Assembly: GCA_029210565.1 (NCBI GenBank) | Contig: JARGFQ010000013.1 | Coordinates: 1-64,000 of the forward strand | Length of the DNA stretch: 64,000 nucleotides | DNA from: Bacteroidales bacterium | GTDB lineage: Bacteria; Bacteroidota; Bacteroidia; Bacteroidales; VadinHA17 | Direction of reading: 5' to 3' | Program-made: the position numbers and the translations under genes | Notes under the pieces: generated by a model | Databases searched by the model: none | Told to the model about the DNA's origin: nothing | Seen by the model: only the letters and a program-made list of their open reading frames with translations | Shown: piece by piece, positions 26,613 through 36,444 of the stretch | Layout: each line of letters starts with the position of its first letter | Numbering within the stretch: the first letter of the stretch is position 1

Positions 26613-26620
26613 TATTTTTG
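26613..26620 (+). promoter_or_regulatory. recR promoter -7 box
   Basis: TATTTTTG matches TAnnTTTG, with a TTTG 16 bases upstream (26593-26596, rather short spacing). It lies 15 bases before the ATG at 26636 and overlaps an alternative TTG start at 26618, which it argues against. Confidence 0.55.
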
Positions 26621-26635
26621 CCGCAAAGCCTTTCT

Positions 26636-27262
26636 ATGTCAGTGAACTTCCCCTCAAAACTACTGGAAGAGGCTGTGAATGAGTTCGCCTCTCTTCCCGG
26701 CATAGGCCGCAAGACAGCCTTCAGACTTGTCATGCATCTGCTTCGCCGCGACAGCGAGGAGGTGCGCCGTTTCGGAGAGACGGTGATGAAACTGCGCGAT
26801 GAGGTCTGCTACTGCAGTGTCTGTCACGGCATCAGTGACACGCCCGTGTGCGGGATCTGCAGCTCCGCCTCAAGGGACAGATCGATAATCTGCGTGGTAG
26901 AGAGTGTGCAGGATGTCATGGCTGTTGAGAACACCCGGCAGTACCGGGGGCTATACCATGTCCTTGGAGGAATCATTTCACCGGTTGACGGCATCGGGCC
27001 GTCAGACCTCACCATTAGCAGTCTTGAAGAGAGGGTGCGGGAAGGAGTAGTGCAGGAGGTCATCCTCGCCCTCAGCACCACCATGGAAGGTGACACTACC
27101 AACTTTTATATCAGCAAACGCCTCTCCGGCTACGATATACGCCTCACCACCCTGGCCCGTGGCGTGGCAATAGGTGATGTCCTGGAATATACCGATGAGA
27201 TTACCCTCGGCCAGTCGATCGTCAACCGCCAGCCTTTCACCACACAGCAGGGACGCTCCTGA
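26636..27262 (+). CDS. recR: Recombination mediator protein RecR
   Basis: Acts with RecF/RecO to load RecA at gapped DNA. From 26636 ([20 protein letters not shown]) 208 residues: helix-hairpin-helix [11 protein letters not shown], a four-cysteine zinc finger (CYCSVC, CGIC), and a Toprim domain from IICVVES to the end. Complete. Confidence 0.97.
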   Translation: MSVNFPSKLLEEAVNEFASLPGIGRKTAFRLVMHLLRRDSEEVRRFGETVMKLRDEVCYCSVCHGISDTPVCGICSSASRDRSIICVVESVQDVMAVENTRQYRGLYHVLGGIISPVDGIGPSDLTISSLEERVREGVVQEVILALSTTMEGDTTNFYISKRLSGYDIRLTTLARGVAIGDVLEYTDEITLGQSIVNRQPFTTQQGRS

Positions 27263-27356
27263 TCAGACGACATCCGGATCATATTATAATTCCAGCGTAT
27301 CATTTTTTTATTCTGAAAATCTTGCTTAATTTGATAAAAATCAATAGCCGGCGCTC

Positions 27357-28565
27357 ATGACCTTCGACAGATTTTTTTCAGGTTCATCGCAAATGATGAA
27401 AAAGTCATCCATACGTGAAATACTCAAGCTCACCCAGCAACCTGAGATGATTTCGTTTGCCGGGGGGCTTCCGTCACCCGACTCATTCCCTATAGATGAC
27501 ATCAGGAAGATCGCCTCCGAGGTGCTTGAGGAAGATGGCAGAGCTGCCCTGCAGTACGGCACCACCGAGGGTGATATCAGACTACGCACTCTCCTCGCTG
27601 AAAGGCACAGAAATGACAGGCTGGTCATCTCTCCCGAAAATATCGTCATTACCACCGGCTCGCAGCAGGCCCTCGACCTCTGCGGCAAGCTCTTCATTGA
27701 CAAGGGGGATGTGGTCATCTGCGGACTCCCCTCCTACCTCGGGGGACTCAATGCCTTCGCAAACTACGGTGCCTGCCTGAAAGGTATACCTCTTGACGGT
27801 GAGGGCATGCATCCCGGACTGCTTGAGGAGACCATCATAAACCTGAGGAAGGAAGGCAAGGTTATCAAGTTCATCTATATCATCCCCGATTTTCAGAATC
27901 CCACCGGCGTGACACTGCCACGTTCACGGCGGCTTGAGATAATATCGGTGGCAGAACGGCACGACCTGCTGATCGTGGAGGACAGCCCCTATCGCGAGGT
28001 GCGCTTTGAAGGCACCCCCGAGCCTCTGATGGCGGCACTGGACAAATCAGGAAGGGTGATTACGCTCTTTACCTTCTCAAAGATCCTCGCACCGGGATTC
28101 AGACTGGCCTGGGTCACCGGCCATCCGCAGATCATTGATAAGATCGTTACTGCCAAACAGTCTGCCGATCTCTGTTCGCCACCACTGATACAGAAGATTG
28201 CTGCACGGTATATTGAAAAGGGACTGCTCGATGTAAACCTGAAGAAGACGGTTGAACTCTACCGCCAGCGTCGCGATCATATGATCAGTTGCTTCCGGGA
28301 GTTCATGCCGGAGGGTGTGACATGGACCGAACCCTCTGGAGGCATGTTCCTCTTTGTCACCCTGCCCCCGGAGATTGATGCCACGGTGCTGCTCGAAAAA
28401 GCCATCATGAAAAAAGTTGCCTTTGTCAGCGGTGCGGTGTTCCACTGCAACAACGAAGGGCGCAATACGATGAGGATAAACTTCTCCTTCGCAGACAGGA
28501 AGGACACGTGCGAGGGGGTCCGCAGGCTGGCCGCAACAATCAGGGAGGAGATGGACCTTACCTGA
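27357..28565 (+). CDS. PLP-dependent aminotransferase, LysN/2-aminoadipate type
   Basis: A 402-residue fold-type I aminotransferase. LPSPDSFP, LQYGTTEGDIRLR, the PLP lysine in TFSKILAPGFRLAW and PSGGMFLFV match the group containing LysN and the catalytic half of MocR regulators, but there is no DNA-binding domain. Probable substrates are 2-aminoadipate, aromatic or branched amino acids; sequence does not settle it. Followed 5 bases later by a glycosyltransferase. Confidence 0.9.
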   Translation: MTFDRFFSGSSQMMKKSSIREILKLTQQPEMISFAGGLPSPDSFPIDDIRKIASEVLEEDGRAALQYGTTEGDIRLRTLLAERHRNDRLVISPENIVITTGSQQALDLCGKLFIDKGDVVICGLPSYLGGLNAFANYGACLKGIPLDGEGMHPGLLEETIINLRKEGKVIKFIYIIPDFQNPTGVTLPRSRRLEIISVAERHDLLIVEDSPYREVRFEGTPEPLMAALDKSGRVITLFTFSKILAPGFRLAWVTGHPQIIDKIVTAKQSADLCSPPLIQKIAARYIEKGLLDVNLKKTVELYRQRRDHMISCFREFMPEGVTWTEPSGGMFLFVTLPPEIDATVLLEKAIMKKVAFVSGAVFHCNNEGRNTMRINFSFADRKDTCEGVRRLAATIREEMDLT

Positions 28566-28570
28566 AATCA

Positions 28571-29425
28571 ATGGAGCTTTCCGTAATTATCGTCTCATAC
28601 AATGTCCGCGATTATCTTCGCCAGGCACTGCTGTCGGTGGGCAGGGCAGCAGAGGGCATAGACCATGAGATAACCATCGTCGACAATGCCTCCTCCGATG
28701 GGTCGACAGAGATGGTGAGGGGTGAATTCAGCCCGGTCAGGCTCATCGTCTCCGGCGCCAATGAGGGATACGCGGCAGCATGCAACAGGGGCATCGGGGT
28801 CTCTTCCGGCGATTTTATCCTGATACTTAATCCTGATACCGTAGTTGCCCCTGACGCCCTGACCCTCGCCCTGACCTTCATGCATGAGCATCCCGATGCA
28901 GGAGCCGCCGGGGCGAGGATGACCGATGGCAACGGAAGGTTTCTTCCCGAGTCCAAAAGAGGATTTCCCTCACCTATGACATCACTCTTCAGGTTCAGCG
29001 GCCTGGGCAGACTCTTCCCCGGGTCTCCCCTCTTCAACGCATACTACCTCGGACACCTGCCGGAAGACGAGACATGCAGGGCAGATATACTCACCGGCGC
29101 CTTCATGCTCATACGCAGGGAGGCTCTTGATGAAGCAGGACTATTTGACACCTCCTTCTTCATGTACGGCGAAGACATCGACATGAGCTGGCGCATCAGG
29201 CAGGCAGGATGGTTCAACTATTACCTGGCAGACGTGCATATAGTTCATTATAAGGGCAGAAGCCCCTTCGATGACAGGGAGAGCCGGGTAAGACACTTCT
29301 ACGGCGCCATGAAAATCTTTGCCGTTAAACACCTGAGTCGCGGATGGCACCTGCCTGTCAAAGCTGCCGTAACCCTGACGGAAAAATTGAAACTGGCACT
29401 GATGCCCACGGCAAAAGTTGATTAA
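28571..29425 (+). CDS. Glycosyltransferase family 2, rhamnosyltransferase-like
   Basis: From ATG 28571 (MELSVIIVSYNVRDYLRQAL) 284 residues; the frame is open upstream but overlaps the aminotransferase. GT-A fold: VDNASSDGS, LNPDTVV with the DxD-type motif, LTGAFMLIRREA and MYGEDIDMSWRIRQAG. Resembles dTDP-Rha transferases of cell-wall or O-antigen synthesis; the acceptor is unknown. Probably cotranscribed with the aminotransferase, without an obvious functional link. Confidence 0.9.
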   Translation: MELSVIIVSYNVRDYLRQALLSVGRAAEGIDHEITIVDNASSDGSTEMVRGEFSPVRLIVSGANEGYAAACNRGIGVSSGDFILILNPDTVVAPDALTLALTFMHEHPDAGAAGARMTDGNGRFLPESKRGFPSPMTSLFRFSGLGRLFPGSPLFNAYYLGHLPEDETCRADILTGAFMLIRREALDEAGLFDTSFFMYGEDIDMSWRIRQAGWFNYYLADVHIVHYKGRSPFDDRESRVRHFYGAMKIFAVKHLSRGWHLPVKAAVTLTEKLKLALMPTAKVD

Positions 29426-29519
29426 AAAGTAGCCTCTGTTGTTAAAAAGGAAGATATCGCTTCACGGCTGTTTCAATATTTCACTTATATTAGGCTCTTT
29501 AAGAAAATCCATCATCTGA

Positions 29520-31649
29520 ATGAGAAGGGCTAAATATATCCTCTTCTTTATATGCATGATATATGCAACCTCGCTGACGGGTCAGTCGAGGGGAGATTTA
29601 CGCGAGATGTTCGTCTCCGCCGAGGGTGATCTCCTTTTTGAAGATTATGCCGAAGCACTGCCAAAATACCTGAGTCTCCTCCAGATATACCCTGAGAATT
29701 ACAATCTTTATTACAGGATCGGACAGTGTTATCTTCACACCCCCGGAGAAAAGGAGAAAGCCATCGCCTTCCTTGAGACCGCATCCCAGAATATTGACCC
29801 GGAGTACCGCCGCGGCAAGCTGCGTGAGACAGGTGCCCCTTATGATGTCCTCTATTTCCTTGCAAATGCCTACAGAATCAGCAACGACTTTGACAGGGCG
29901 GTTGAGACCTATGAGCTGTTCCTCGGGGATGTGAATACGGAGATGTATGACACCTCACTGGTCAGGTTCCAGATAGAGACCTGTCACAATGCCGGGAAGA
30001 TGATGCGCAGGCCCTCCTATATCGTTGAGAAGAACCTTGGCAGCACTGTCAACAGTAGGTTCTCCGATTTCAATCCTGTGATCTCATCTGATGAAAAGAC
30101 CCTCCTCTTCACCCGTGAACTGCCCTTCTATGACGCTGTTTTCTGGTCAACAAAAGTCAACGGCAAATGGTCTGAACCTGTTAACCTTACCTCCCAACTC
30201 GGTATTGACCAGGACTACTACACCTCATCCATATCGCACGACGGCAAGACGCTCCTTCTCTACAAGACTGACACCTATGACGGCAACATGTACCAGAGCA
30301 CACTCCGGGGAGACACCTGGAGCAATGTGGAGAAGCTGAATGCCAACATCAATACAAAATACTGGGAATCGCATGCCGTCATGTCACAGGACGGCCGGAG
30401 GATTTTCTTCACCAGCAACCGCAGGGAGAGCTTCGGGGGCCTGGACATATTCATGGCTGAGCGTGACAGCACGGGCGACTGGGGAGCGGCGGTGAACCTC
30501 GGATCTGCCGTCAACTCCGTCTACAATGAAGAGACTCCCTTCCTTGCCAATAATGACCGTACCCTCTTTTTCAGCTCACGGGGCCACTATAACATGGGAG
30601 GCTATGACATCTTCCGATCCGACCTTGATGCGAACGGAAACTGGGGGAAACCTGTCAATGCAGGCTACCCGCTCAACACCACTGATGATGACATATTCTT
30701 CTCGCCGGCAGGCAAGGGTGACAGAGGGTACCTCTCACGCTTCACCGATGAAGGAGTGGGCCGAATGGATATTATGAGCTGTGATATCTACTCCGAGCTC
30801 AATCCCCGCAACTTCATAATCATGGGAAAAGCCAGCGTCAGGAACCTGCTCGACGAGTTCCCGCAGCCGGTAAAGGTCACTGCCGTCAACAGCTCCGAAC
30901 CTCTGAAGATGGCAAGCACTCTCACCAACCCTGTTACAGGCCTGTGGTCATTCAGGCTCCCGCATGGGTCTTACCGTTTTACATATGAGTCAGACGACGC
31001 CCTGTCCCTCACCATGGAACATGAGATGTCTCCTGTACATCCAGGTGACACAATACGCTTTGAGCCTGTCATACTCGAGGGGACCGACATGACCGCACAG
31101 CTGGTGCTGCTGACCGACACCATCGTCAATGTCATCGGGGAGGAGCCTGTGGAGATAAGCGTTATCTCGGGCGAGAAGGCCCTGCTCGATATAGAGGTGC
31201 TCTCTCCGGACTCCGTCATAACAGCGGAACGGCAGCAGCTGACTGACTCCGCCTTCACCTACTCCTTTGTGCCGGAGAAAGGCCGGAGCGACGTCACCTT
31301 ACAGCTCACTGACCGCTTCGGCAATCAAGCCGGCACAGCTGTCACGGTCAACCGCAGTGACGCTCCGGCAAGAAGAGAGGTGCCTCTCTATCACGAGATA
31401 CCCGTACGACCCGCTGCAGAACCGGAGGAAACAGCAGAGGAGGAGCCTGATGATACCGGCATCAGACAAGGTGTTTCCACAGGTGATACCCTTACCTTTG
31501 GTGCACAGGATACCCTGCCTGTCAGCAGCGATGATGACGGGGATAAGAGAAAGTGCCGGCTATGGTGGCTGCTGCCGGTCGCTGCAATACTGATACTGTT
31601 CCTTATTCTTAAAAGACTAAAGGAGAAAAAAACCGATAAAGATCAATAG
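29520..31649 (+). CDS. TPR and PD40-propeller envelope protein with C-terminal membrane anchor
   Basis: A 709-residue exported protein, first of three tandem paralogues. Signal peptide (1-21), TPR-like repeats (~25-165), WD40-like PD40 propeller (~175-400, with repeated FSSRGHYNMGGYDIF-type blades), a carboxypeptidase-regulatory-like region (~430-520), a further beta region, an acidic linker and a C-terminal membrane segment (WWLLPVAAILILFLIL). TPR plus propeller recalls PorE of the type IX system, but the OmpA-like domain of PorE is missing, replaced by the membrane helix. Role inferred only as a cell-envelope scaffold. Confidence 0.8.
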   Translation: MRRAKYILFFICMIYATSLTGQSRGDLREMFVSAEGDLLFEDYAEALPKYLSLLQIYPENYNLYYRIGQCYLHTPGEKEKAIAFLETASQNIDPEYRRGKLRETGAPYDVLYFLANAYRISNDFDRAVETYELFLGDVNTEMYDTSLVRFQIETCHNAGKMMRRPSYIVEKNLGSTVNSRFSDFNPVISSDEKTLLFTRELPFYDAVFWSTKVNGKWSEPVNLTSQLGIDQDYYTSSISHDGKTLLLYKTDTYDGNMYQSTLRGDTWSNVEKLNANINTKYWESHAVMSQDGRRIFFTSNRRESFGGLDIFMAERDSTGDWGAAVNLGSAVNSVYNEETPFLANNDRTLFFSSRGHYNMGGYDIFRSDLDANGNWGKPVNAGYPLNTTDDDIFFSPAGKGDRGYLSRFTDEGVGRMDIMSCDIYSELNPRNFIIMGKASVRNLLDEFPQPVKVTAVNSSEPLKMASTLTNPVTGLWSFRLPHGSYRFTYESDDALSLTMEHEMSPVHPGDTIRFEPVILEGTDMTAQLVLLTDTIVNVIGEEPVEISVISGEKALLDIEVLSPDSVITAERQQLTDSAFTYSFVPEKGRSDVTLQLTDRFGNQAGTAVTVNRSDAPARREVPLYHEIPVRPAAEPEETAEEEPDDTGIRQGVSTGDTLTFGAQDTLPVSSDDDGDKRKCRLWWLLPVAAILILFLILKRLKEKKTDKDQ

Positions 31650-31758
31650 CGCAATGAAACTCACATGAGCAGGAACTCACCAGAGGGAAGGATTAATTAA
31701 TATCATGTAAGTTCCATTCGACCAATGACATAAAATAAAATAATAATCAAATAATCTA

Positions 31759-33039
31759 ATGAAAAGCAAGAGAGTTGTACTTTTTGTGTTGATTCTGTCA
31801 ACGGCCTGTATTGCCGGAGCACAGGACAACATAAGGTTGCAGGAAGCCTTCTACGAAGCTGAGTACTTTCTGATGAGGGGAGACTACTCAGATGCACTGC
31901 CATACTATCAGGGTATCTTCGCTGCCATGCCCGATAACGCAAGCATCGCCTTCCGCATCGGCCTTTGCTACCTCAACATTGAGGGGAGCAAGCACCTGGC
32001 GATTGAGTACCTCGAGAATGCCTCTCAGAAAGTTCATGCCAAGTATCGGGAGGGATCACTGCGTCAGACAGACGCGCCCTACGAAGCCATCTTCTTCCTG
32101 GGAGATGCCTACAGGATAAACTATATGTTCGAAAAGGCCAGGGATGCCTATATGAGGTACCGCGAGACCCTCCTCCCCGGTGACATTGAAAATATGATGT
32201 TCGTTGACCAGCAGATTGCGGCCTGTTCCAATGCGCCAGCCATAATGGCCACACCGGTGCGGTTCACCCTGGAACCCGTTGACAACATGATCAACGACAG
32301 AAATGACAACTTCTCTCCCGTAATATCCGCCGACGGAGAGTCGATGGCATTCATGACAGCCATGAAATTCTACGATGCTATAATGGTCTCACGGAAAGTA
32401 AGAAACGAGTGGACCCCTCCCGTAAATGTAACACCTGAACTGCAGTCAGACGGTGATCACTACGTCTCTTGCATCTCAACCAACCCCGGGTTGATGCTGC
32501 TCTCCAGGGATGACAACATCAACAGCGACATATGGATGAGCAGATACGACGGCGCAAGATGGGAACCGGCACAGAAACTCAAAAAGGATATCAATACCAA
32601 ATACTGGGAGGCTCACGGCTACATCACCGAGGACGGTTCCACCATTATCTTCTCCAGTGACAGACCGGGCGGCTTCGGCGGACTGGACCTGTATGTGTCA
32701 AAACTTGACAATAAAGGTGAATGGGGCACACCGGTAAATATGGGACCGGAGATCAATACTCCCTTCAATGATGACAGGCCTTTCCTTATCAATGATGCCA
32801 GAATCCTCTTCTTTGCATCACAGGGCCATTACAACATGGGAGGCTATGATATCTTCCAAAGCGACCTGCAATATAACGGCCTGTGGAGCAAACCTGTAAA
32901 CCTGGGATATCCTCTCAATACTCCCGACGACAACATCTTCTTCTGCCCCATTGATAAAGGCAGGGCAGGTTATATGTCGATGACCGGGAGGGAGCCGGGA
33001 GCCGGCAAAGCTGATATTTACCTCGTCAGGCTTAAATAA
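31759..33039 (+). CDS. TPR and PD40-propeller envelope protein, short paralogue
   Basis: A 426-residue exported protein with signal peptide (ending IAGAQ), TPR-like region and PD40 propeller closely parallel to the gene before it (both contain GHYNMGGYDIF and PVNxGYPLNT). It stops after the propeller and has no anchor or C-terminal domain. Probably periplasmic. 109 bases after its neighbour. Confidence 0.8.
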   Translation: MKSKRVVLFVLILSTACIAGAQDNIRLQEAFYEAEYFLMRGDYSDALPYYQGIFAAMPDNASIAFRIGLCYLNIEGSKHLAIEYLENASQKVHAKYREGSLRQTDAPYEAIFFLGDAYRINYMFEKARDAYMRYRETLLPGDIENMMFVDQQIAACSNAPAIMATPVRFTLEPVDNMINDRNDNFSPVISADGESMAFMTAMKFYDAIMVSRKVRNEWTPPVNVTPELQSDGDHYVSCISTNPGLMLLSRDDNINSDIWMSRYDGARWEPAQKLKKDINTKYWEAHGYITEDGSTIIFSSDRPGGFGGLDLYVSKLDNKGEWGTPVNMGPEINTPFNDDRPFLINDARILFFASQGHYNMGGYDIFQSDLQYNGLWSKPVNLGYPLNTPDDNIFFCPIDKGRAGYMSMTGREPGAGKADIYLVRLK

Positions 33040-33073
33040 TGCCGGAAGTAAGGCCATAATGCTCCGGAAGAGT

Positions 33074-33081
33074 TAATTTTG
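33074..33081 (+). promoter_or_regulatory. Promoter -7 box of the third TPR/PD40 gene
   Basis: TAATTTTG matches TAnnTTTG, 15 bases before the ATG at 33097. It suggests the third paralogue can be expressed apart from the first two. Confidence 0.45.
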
Positions 33082-33096
33082 TAATTAAATCTTGAC

Positions 33097-34743
33097 ATGG
33101 GAATAAGGGGAATTGCATTTTTAACATCACTGTTGGTACTGGCGCCGCTGAGCGCACAGAAGAAGAGTGAGATAAAGGAGATCTGGCTTGAGGCAGAATC
33201 ACACTACCTCTTCGGCGAGTTTGAACTGGCCAACCCGCTATATCTGATACTAAACGAAATTAATCCCGGGAACGCCAACATAAAATACAAGATCGGCAAC
33301 TGCTATCTCAACATATTTGATGAGAAACCCAAGGCCATACCCTTCCTGGAAGATGCCGTCAGAAACACCAGCTACAACTCCAGGACAGGAAAGCTGAAGG
33401 AGACCCAGGCGCCCCTTGATGCCTACTTCTCACTTGGCAATGCCTACCGCATCACCAACAGGCTTGACAGCGCCATCAATACTTACCGTTTCTTCAAACA
33501 GCTGGTCTCGGAGACGGGTGATATGGAGAACCAGGAGTTTATCAACCAGCAGATCCAGGCCTGCAACCTTGCCACCGCACAGATGAACAATCCTGTCAGG
33601 GTGCTTATACAACCTCTCAAAGAGTACATTAACCAGGGCTCTGTCAATGAGCGCCCTGTGATCAGCTTCGATGGCAACGTTATGGCCTATACCGAACGGC
33701 GCGGACTCGAGAGCGTGGTCTATGTCACACGCAGGGAGGGCAGCAGCTGGGGCACACCGAAGGATATCACCCTTGAGACATCGATGGGTACTGACTGTCA
33801 TACCACCGCTCTCAACGGCGACGGTACGGAACTCTATCTGTTCAAGAACGATAACTATGACGGCAATATATATGTGACCACCTTCAATAACGGCCGCTGG
33901 TCTCCCGTCACAAAGCTCAACAGGAACATCAACACCAGGTTCTACGAATCACACGCCACCGTCTCTGCCGACGGCAACAAACTGTGGTTCACCTCGAACC
34001 GCGAGGGAGGTCTGGGTGAACTCGACCTATGGATGTCGGAGAAGGATGCCACCGGCGAGTGGGGCATCCCTGTCAACATGGGCAGCAGTGTCAATACACC
34101 CTACAACGAGGAGACACCATTCATCTCCAAAGACGGGCTGACACTTACCTTCAGCTCTGAAGGACACGGCTCCATTGGAGGATATGACATCTTCCTGTCG
34201 AAAATGTCGGCCGGTCAGTGGGGCAAGCCTGTCAACCTGGGTTACCCGGTCAGCACAACCGATGATGATATCGGATTCCAGCCCTTTGATGACGGAGCCT
34301 TCGGACTCCACTCAATCATGACCGGCTACAAGAATAAGGAGATAGCCCTCTTTATGTTCAATCCTCCCGTGGAGGAGAAGGCAGACACCGTAACCATCAG
34401 CTTTGACCCCGATGATCTGCCATATATCTCAGAGGTCGACTCCGCCTCGCTGATCACCGACCTGCTCCTGAGAGATGTCTCTGACAGTGATGATGAGATT
34501 GACCCGGATGTGCTCTACTATACCGTACAGGTAATGGCACTCTATAACCCGGTTGACCCGGCCTATTTTGAGTATGCCGAGATATCTGTCTTCTATAACA
34601 GCGAGGACCGTTTCTACCGTTATACAACCGGACGGTTCAATACCAAACGTGCAGCCTACGATGAGCTGACAAGACTGCTCAGGCTGGGATATCCCACCGA
34701 CATATTCGTCAAGAAAGTCTACAGGAATGATTCTGGAAGGTGA
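33097..34743 (+). CDS. TPR and PD40-propeller envelope protein with SPOR-like C-terminus
   Basis: A 548-residue exported protein with signal peptide, TPR-like region (~25-160) and PD40 propeller (~175-410) like the two genes before it. The C-terminal ~70 residues, from YYTVQVMALY to PTDIFVKKVY, have the pattern of a SPOR domain, which binds denuded peptidoglycan glycan strands. The three paralogues thus share a body and differ in their ends: membrane helix, none, SPOR-like. Overlaps the next gene by 17 bases. Confidence 0.8.
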   Translation: MGIRGIAFLTSLLVLAPLSAQKKSEIKEIWLEAESHYLFGEFELANPLYLILNEINPGNANIKYKIGNCYLNIFDEKPKAIPFLEDAVRNTSYNSRTGKLKETQAPLDAYFSLGNAYRITNRLDSAINTYRFFKQLVSETGDMENQEFINQQIQACNLATAQMNNPVRVLIQPLKEYINQGSVNERPVISFDGNVMAYTERRGLESVVYVTRREGSSWGTPKDITLETSMGTDCHTTALNGDGTELYLFKNDNYDGNIYVTTFNNGRWSPVTKLNRNINTRFYESHATVSADGNKLWFTSNREGGLGELDLWMSEKDATGEWGIPVNMGSSVNTPYNEETPFISKDGLTLTFSSEGHGSIGGYDIFLSKMSAGQWGKPVNLGYPVSTTDDDIGFQPFDDGAFGLHSIMTGYKNKEIALFMFNPPVEEKADTVTISFDPDDLPYISEVDSASLITDLLLRDVSDSDDEIDPDVLYYTVQVMALYNPVDPAYFEYAEISVFYNSEDRFYRYTTGRFNTKRAAYDELTRLLRLGYPTDIFVKKVYRNDSGR

Positions 34744-35257
34744 TGGCATCAGACTGAGGGCTGTTGAACCGGAAGATCTGGAACTGCTATATAAATGGGA
34801 GAATGAGGAATCCGACTGGAAACAGAGTAATACTCTTGTTCCCTATTCAAGGTACACCCTGAAAAGGTATATCGCCAACTCCCATAAAAGCCTCTATGAG
34901 ACAAGCCAGCTGCGACTTATGATTGACAGGTCGGCTGACGGTCTCACCGTGGGGACCATTGACCTGTTCGACTTTGATCATTATCATATGCGTGCCGGCG
35001 TGGGCATACTGATCGCCGATCCCGCTGAACGCAGGAAAGGGTATGCTTCGGCAGCACTGGGATGCATAATTGCATATGCTTTTGAAACCATCGGATTACA
35101 TCAGCTCTGGTGCACTATCCTTGAAGGCAACAGTGACAGCATAAACCTGTTCCGGCATCACGGCTTTGAGCTATGTGCCACGAAGCGTGAGTGGGTGCGC
35201 ACGCGGGAACAGTTTGCGACGGAATACATGCTTCAACTGATCAATCCCGTAAAATAA
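34727..35257 (+). CDS. GNAT family N-acetyltransferase
   Basis: A 176-residue acetyltransferase of the RimJ/RimL/SpeG-like branch. The acetyl-CoA loop is AERRKGYASAAL; INLFRHHGFE is the C-terminal motif. Possible acceptors include protein N-termini and small amines; not determinable here. Translationally coupled to the preceding SPOR-type gene through a 17-base overlap. Confidence 0.9.
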   Translation: MILEGDGIRLRAVEPEDLELLYKWENEESDWKQSNTLVPYSRYTLKRYIANSHKSLYETSQLRLMIDRSADGLTVGTIDLFDFDHYHMRAGVGILIADPAERRKGYASAALGCIIAYAFETIGLHQLWCTILEGNSDSINLFRHHGFELCATKREWVRTREQFATEYMLQLINPVK

Positions 35258-35317
35258 CTCCTTACCCGGACTCTTGTGCATCCATGATGCCGCTGGCATT
35301 ATCCAGCGGCTCACGCC

Positions 35318-36349
35318 TCAGCCTCTCCTCTGCCGCGGAGTGCCTCCCGCTGCCAGCATACCGCACGCAGCAGCTATATCGGCTCCTCGTGATCTTCGCA
35401 CCGAGGCCCCTACGCCGGATGTCACCAGCAGGTGCCTGAACTGCATCATGGTCTCCTCGTCGGCACTCTCCTCAGGGTCACCCGGCAGGGAATGGTAAGG
35501 CAGGAGGTTGACTCTTATGCCGGTGCCGTGCAGTAGCCTCCTGAGCTCTTCCAGGTGCCTCCCCGTATCATTATTACCTTTTATCATCACATAGGCTACC
35601 GTAAAACGCCGACGACGGACGTTGTCATACTCCTTCATCAGTTTCAGCGTCTCCGTGAAGGGCCATTGCCGCTCTGCTGGAATGACCTCCTCCCGCTCGT
35701 CCGGGAAGGGTGAATGGAGGCTGAGAGTGATATTTACCTCTGTCTCGTTCAGCAGCCTGATCACCGAGGGCGTAACCCCCACGGTTGAGACGGTGACCTT
35801 GCTCCTCCCCGCAGCCAGCCCCCATTCTGCTGTAAATATCCTGCAAGCCCTTATCACCTCATCGATGTTGTCGCCCGGCTCTCCCATGCCCATCAGAACT
35901 ATGTGAGTAAAGGGATTGGGGAGGCCAACGACCTGGTTTACGATCTCTCCTGCCATGAGGTTGCCGCTCCAGCCGCTTCTGCCCGTGGCACAGAAGCTGC
36001 ATCCCATGCGGCAGCCCGACTGCACCGAGACGCATACCGTCATTCTCTTGCCCTCCGGCAGCCACACCGTCTCATGAGGCAGGCCGGCGGCAGTTTCAAA
36101 GAGGTACTTCACCGAGCCGTCAGCGGACCTTACAGAAGAGATGGGGGGATTTACCCCGGTAAGAAACCGCTCCTCCAGTGCGGACTTAACACTCACCGGT
36201 ATGTCGTCTGGCTCACTGAACGACCGTATACCCCTCCTGTAAACCCAGTAGAGAAGTCGCCTGCTGTATCTCTCCTCTGCTCCTGCAGATGAGAGATTAA
36301 GGGACAGCATTTCAGGATCCAATCCGCATATGACCTTCCTCTCTTCCAT
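35318..36349 (-). CDS. rlmN: Dual-specificity RNA methyltransferase RlmN
   Basis: Radical SAM enzyme that methylates C2 of A2503 in 23S rRNA and A37 of some tRNAs. The cluster motif is CRMGCSFC; MGMGEPGDN binds SAM, and the second catalytic Cys is in SRGADIAAACG. The start at 36349 (MEERKVICGL) gives 343 residues and sits 13 bases after a perfect TATCTTTG -7 box; the frame is open further upstream to 36463 but without similarity and overlapping the divergent transporter gene. Confidence 0.94.
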   Translation of the reverse strand: MEERKVICGLDPEMLSLNLSSAGAEERYSRRLLYWVYRRGIRSFSEPDDIPVSVKSALEERFLTGVNPPISSVRSADGSVKYLFETAAGLPHETVWLPEGKRMTVCVSVQSGCRMGCSFCATGRSGWSGNLMAGEIVNQVVGLPNPFTHIVLMGMGEPGDNIDEVIRACRIFTAEWGLAAGRSKVTVSTVGVTPSVIRLLNETEVNITLSLHSPFPDEREEVIPAERQWPFTETLKLMKEYDNVRRRRFTVAYVMIKGNNDTGRHLEELRRLLHGTGIRVNLLPYHSLPGDPEESADEETMMQFRHLLVTSGVGASVRRSRGADIAAACGMLAAGGTPRQRRG

Positions 36350-36361
36350 TTTTTTACATGC

Positions 36362-36369
36362 CAAAGATA
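36362..36369 (-). promoter_or_regulatory. rlmN promoter -7 box
   Basis: TATCTTTG on the minus strand (CAAAGATA on plus) 13 bases before the rlmN ATG at 36349. It fixes that start, because transcription would begin downstream of the alternative upstream codons. Confidence 0.6.
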
Positions 36370-36444
36370 TCAAATAACCTCTTTTGATTTTTTTTGCCAT
36401 CTTTATGACTGCAACAGATACCCACAATGCTGAGAAGGTAATCC

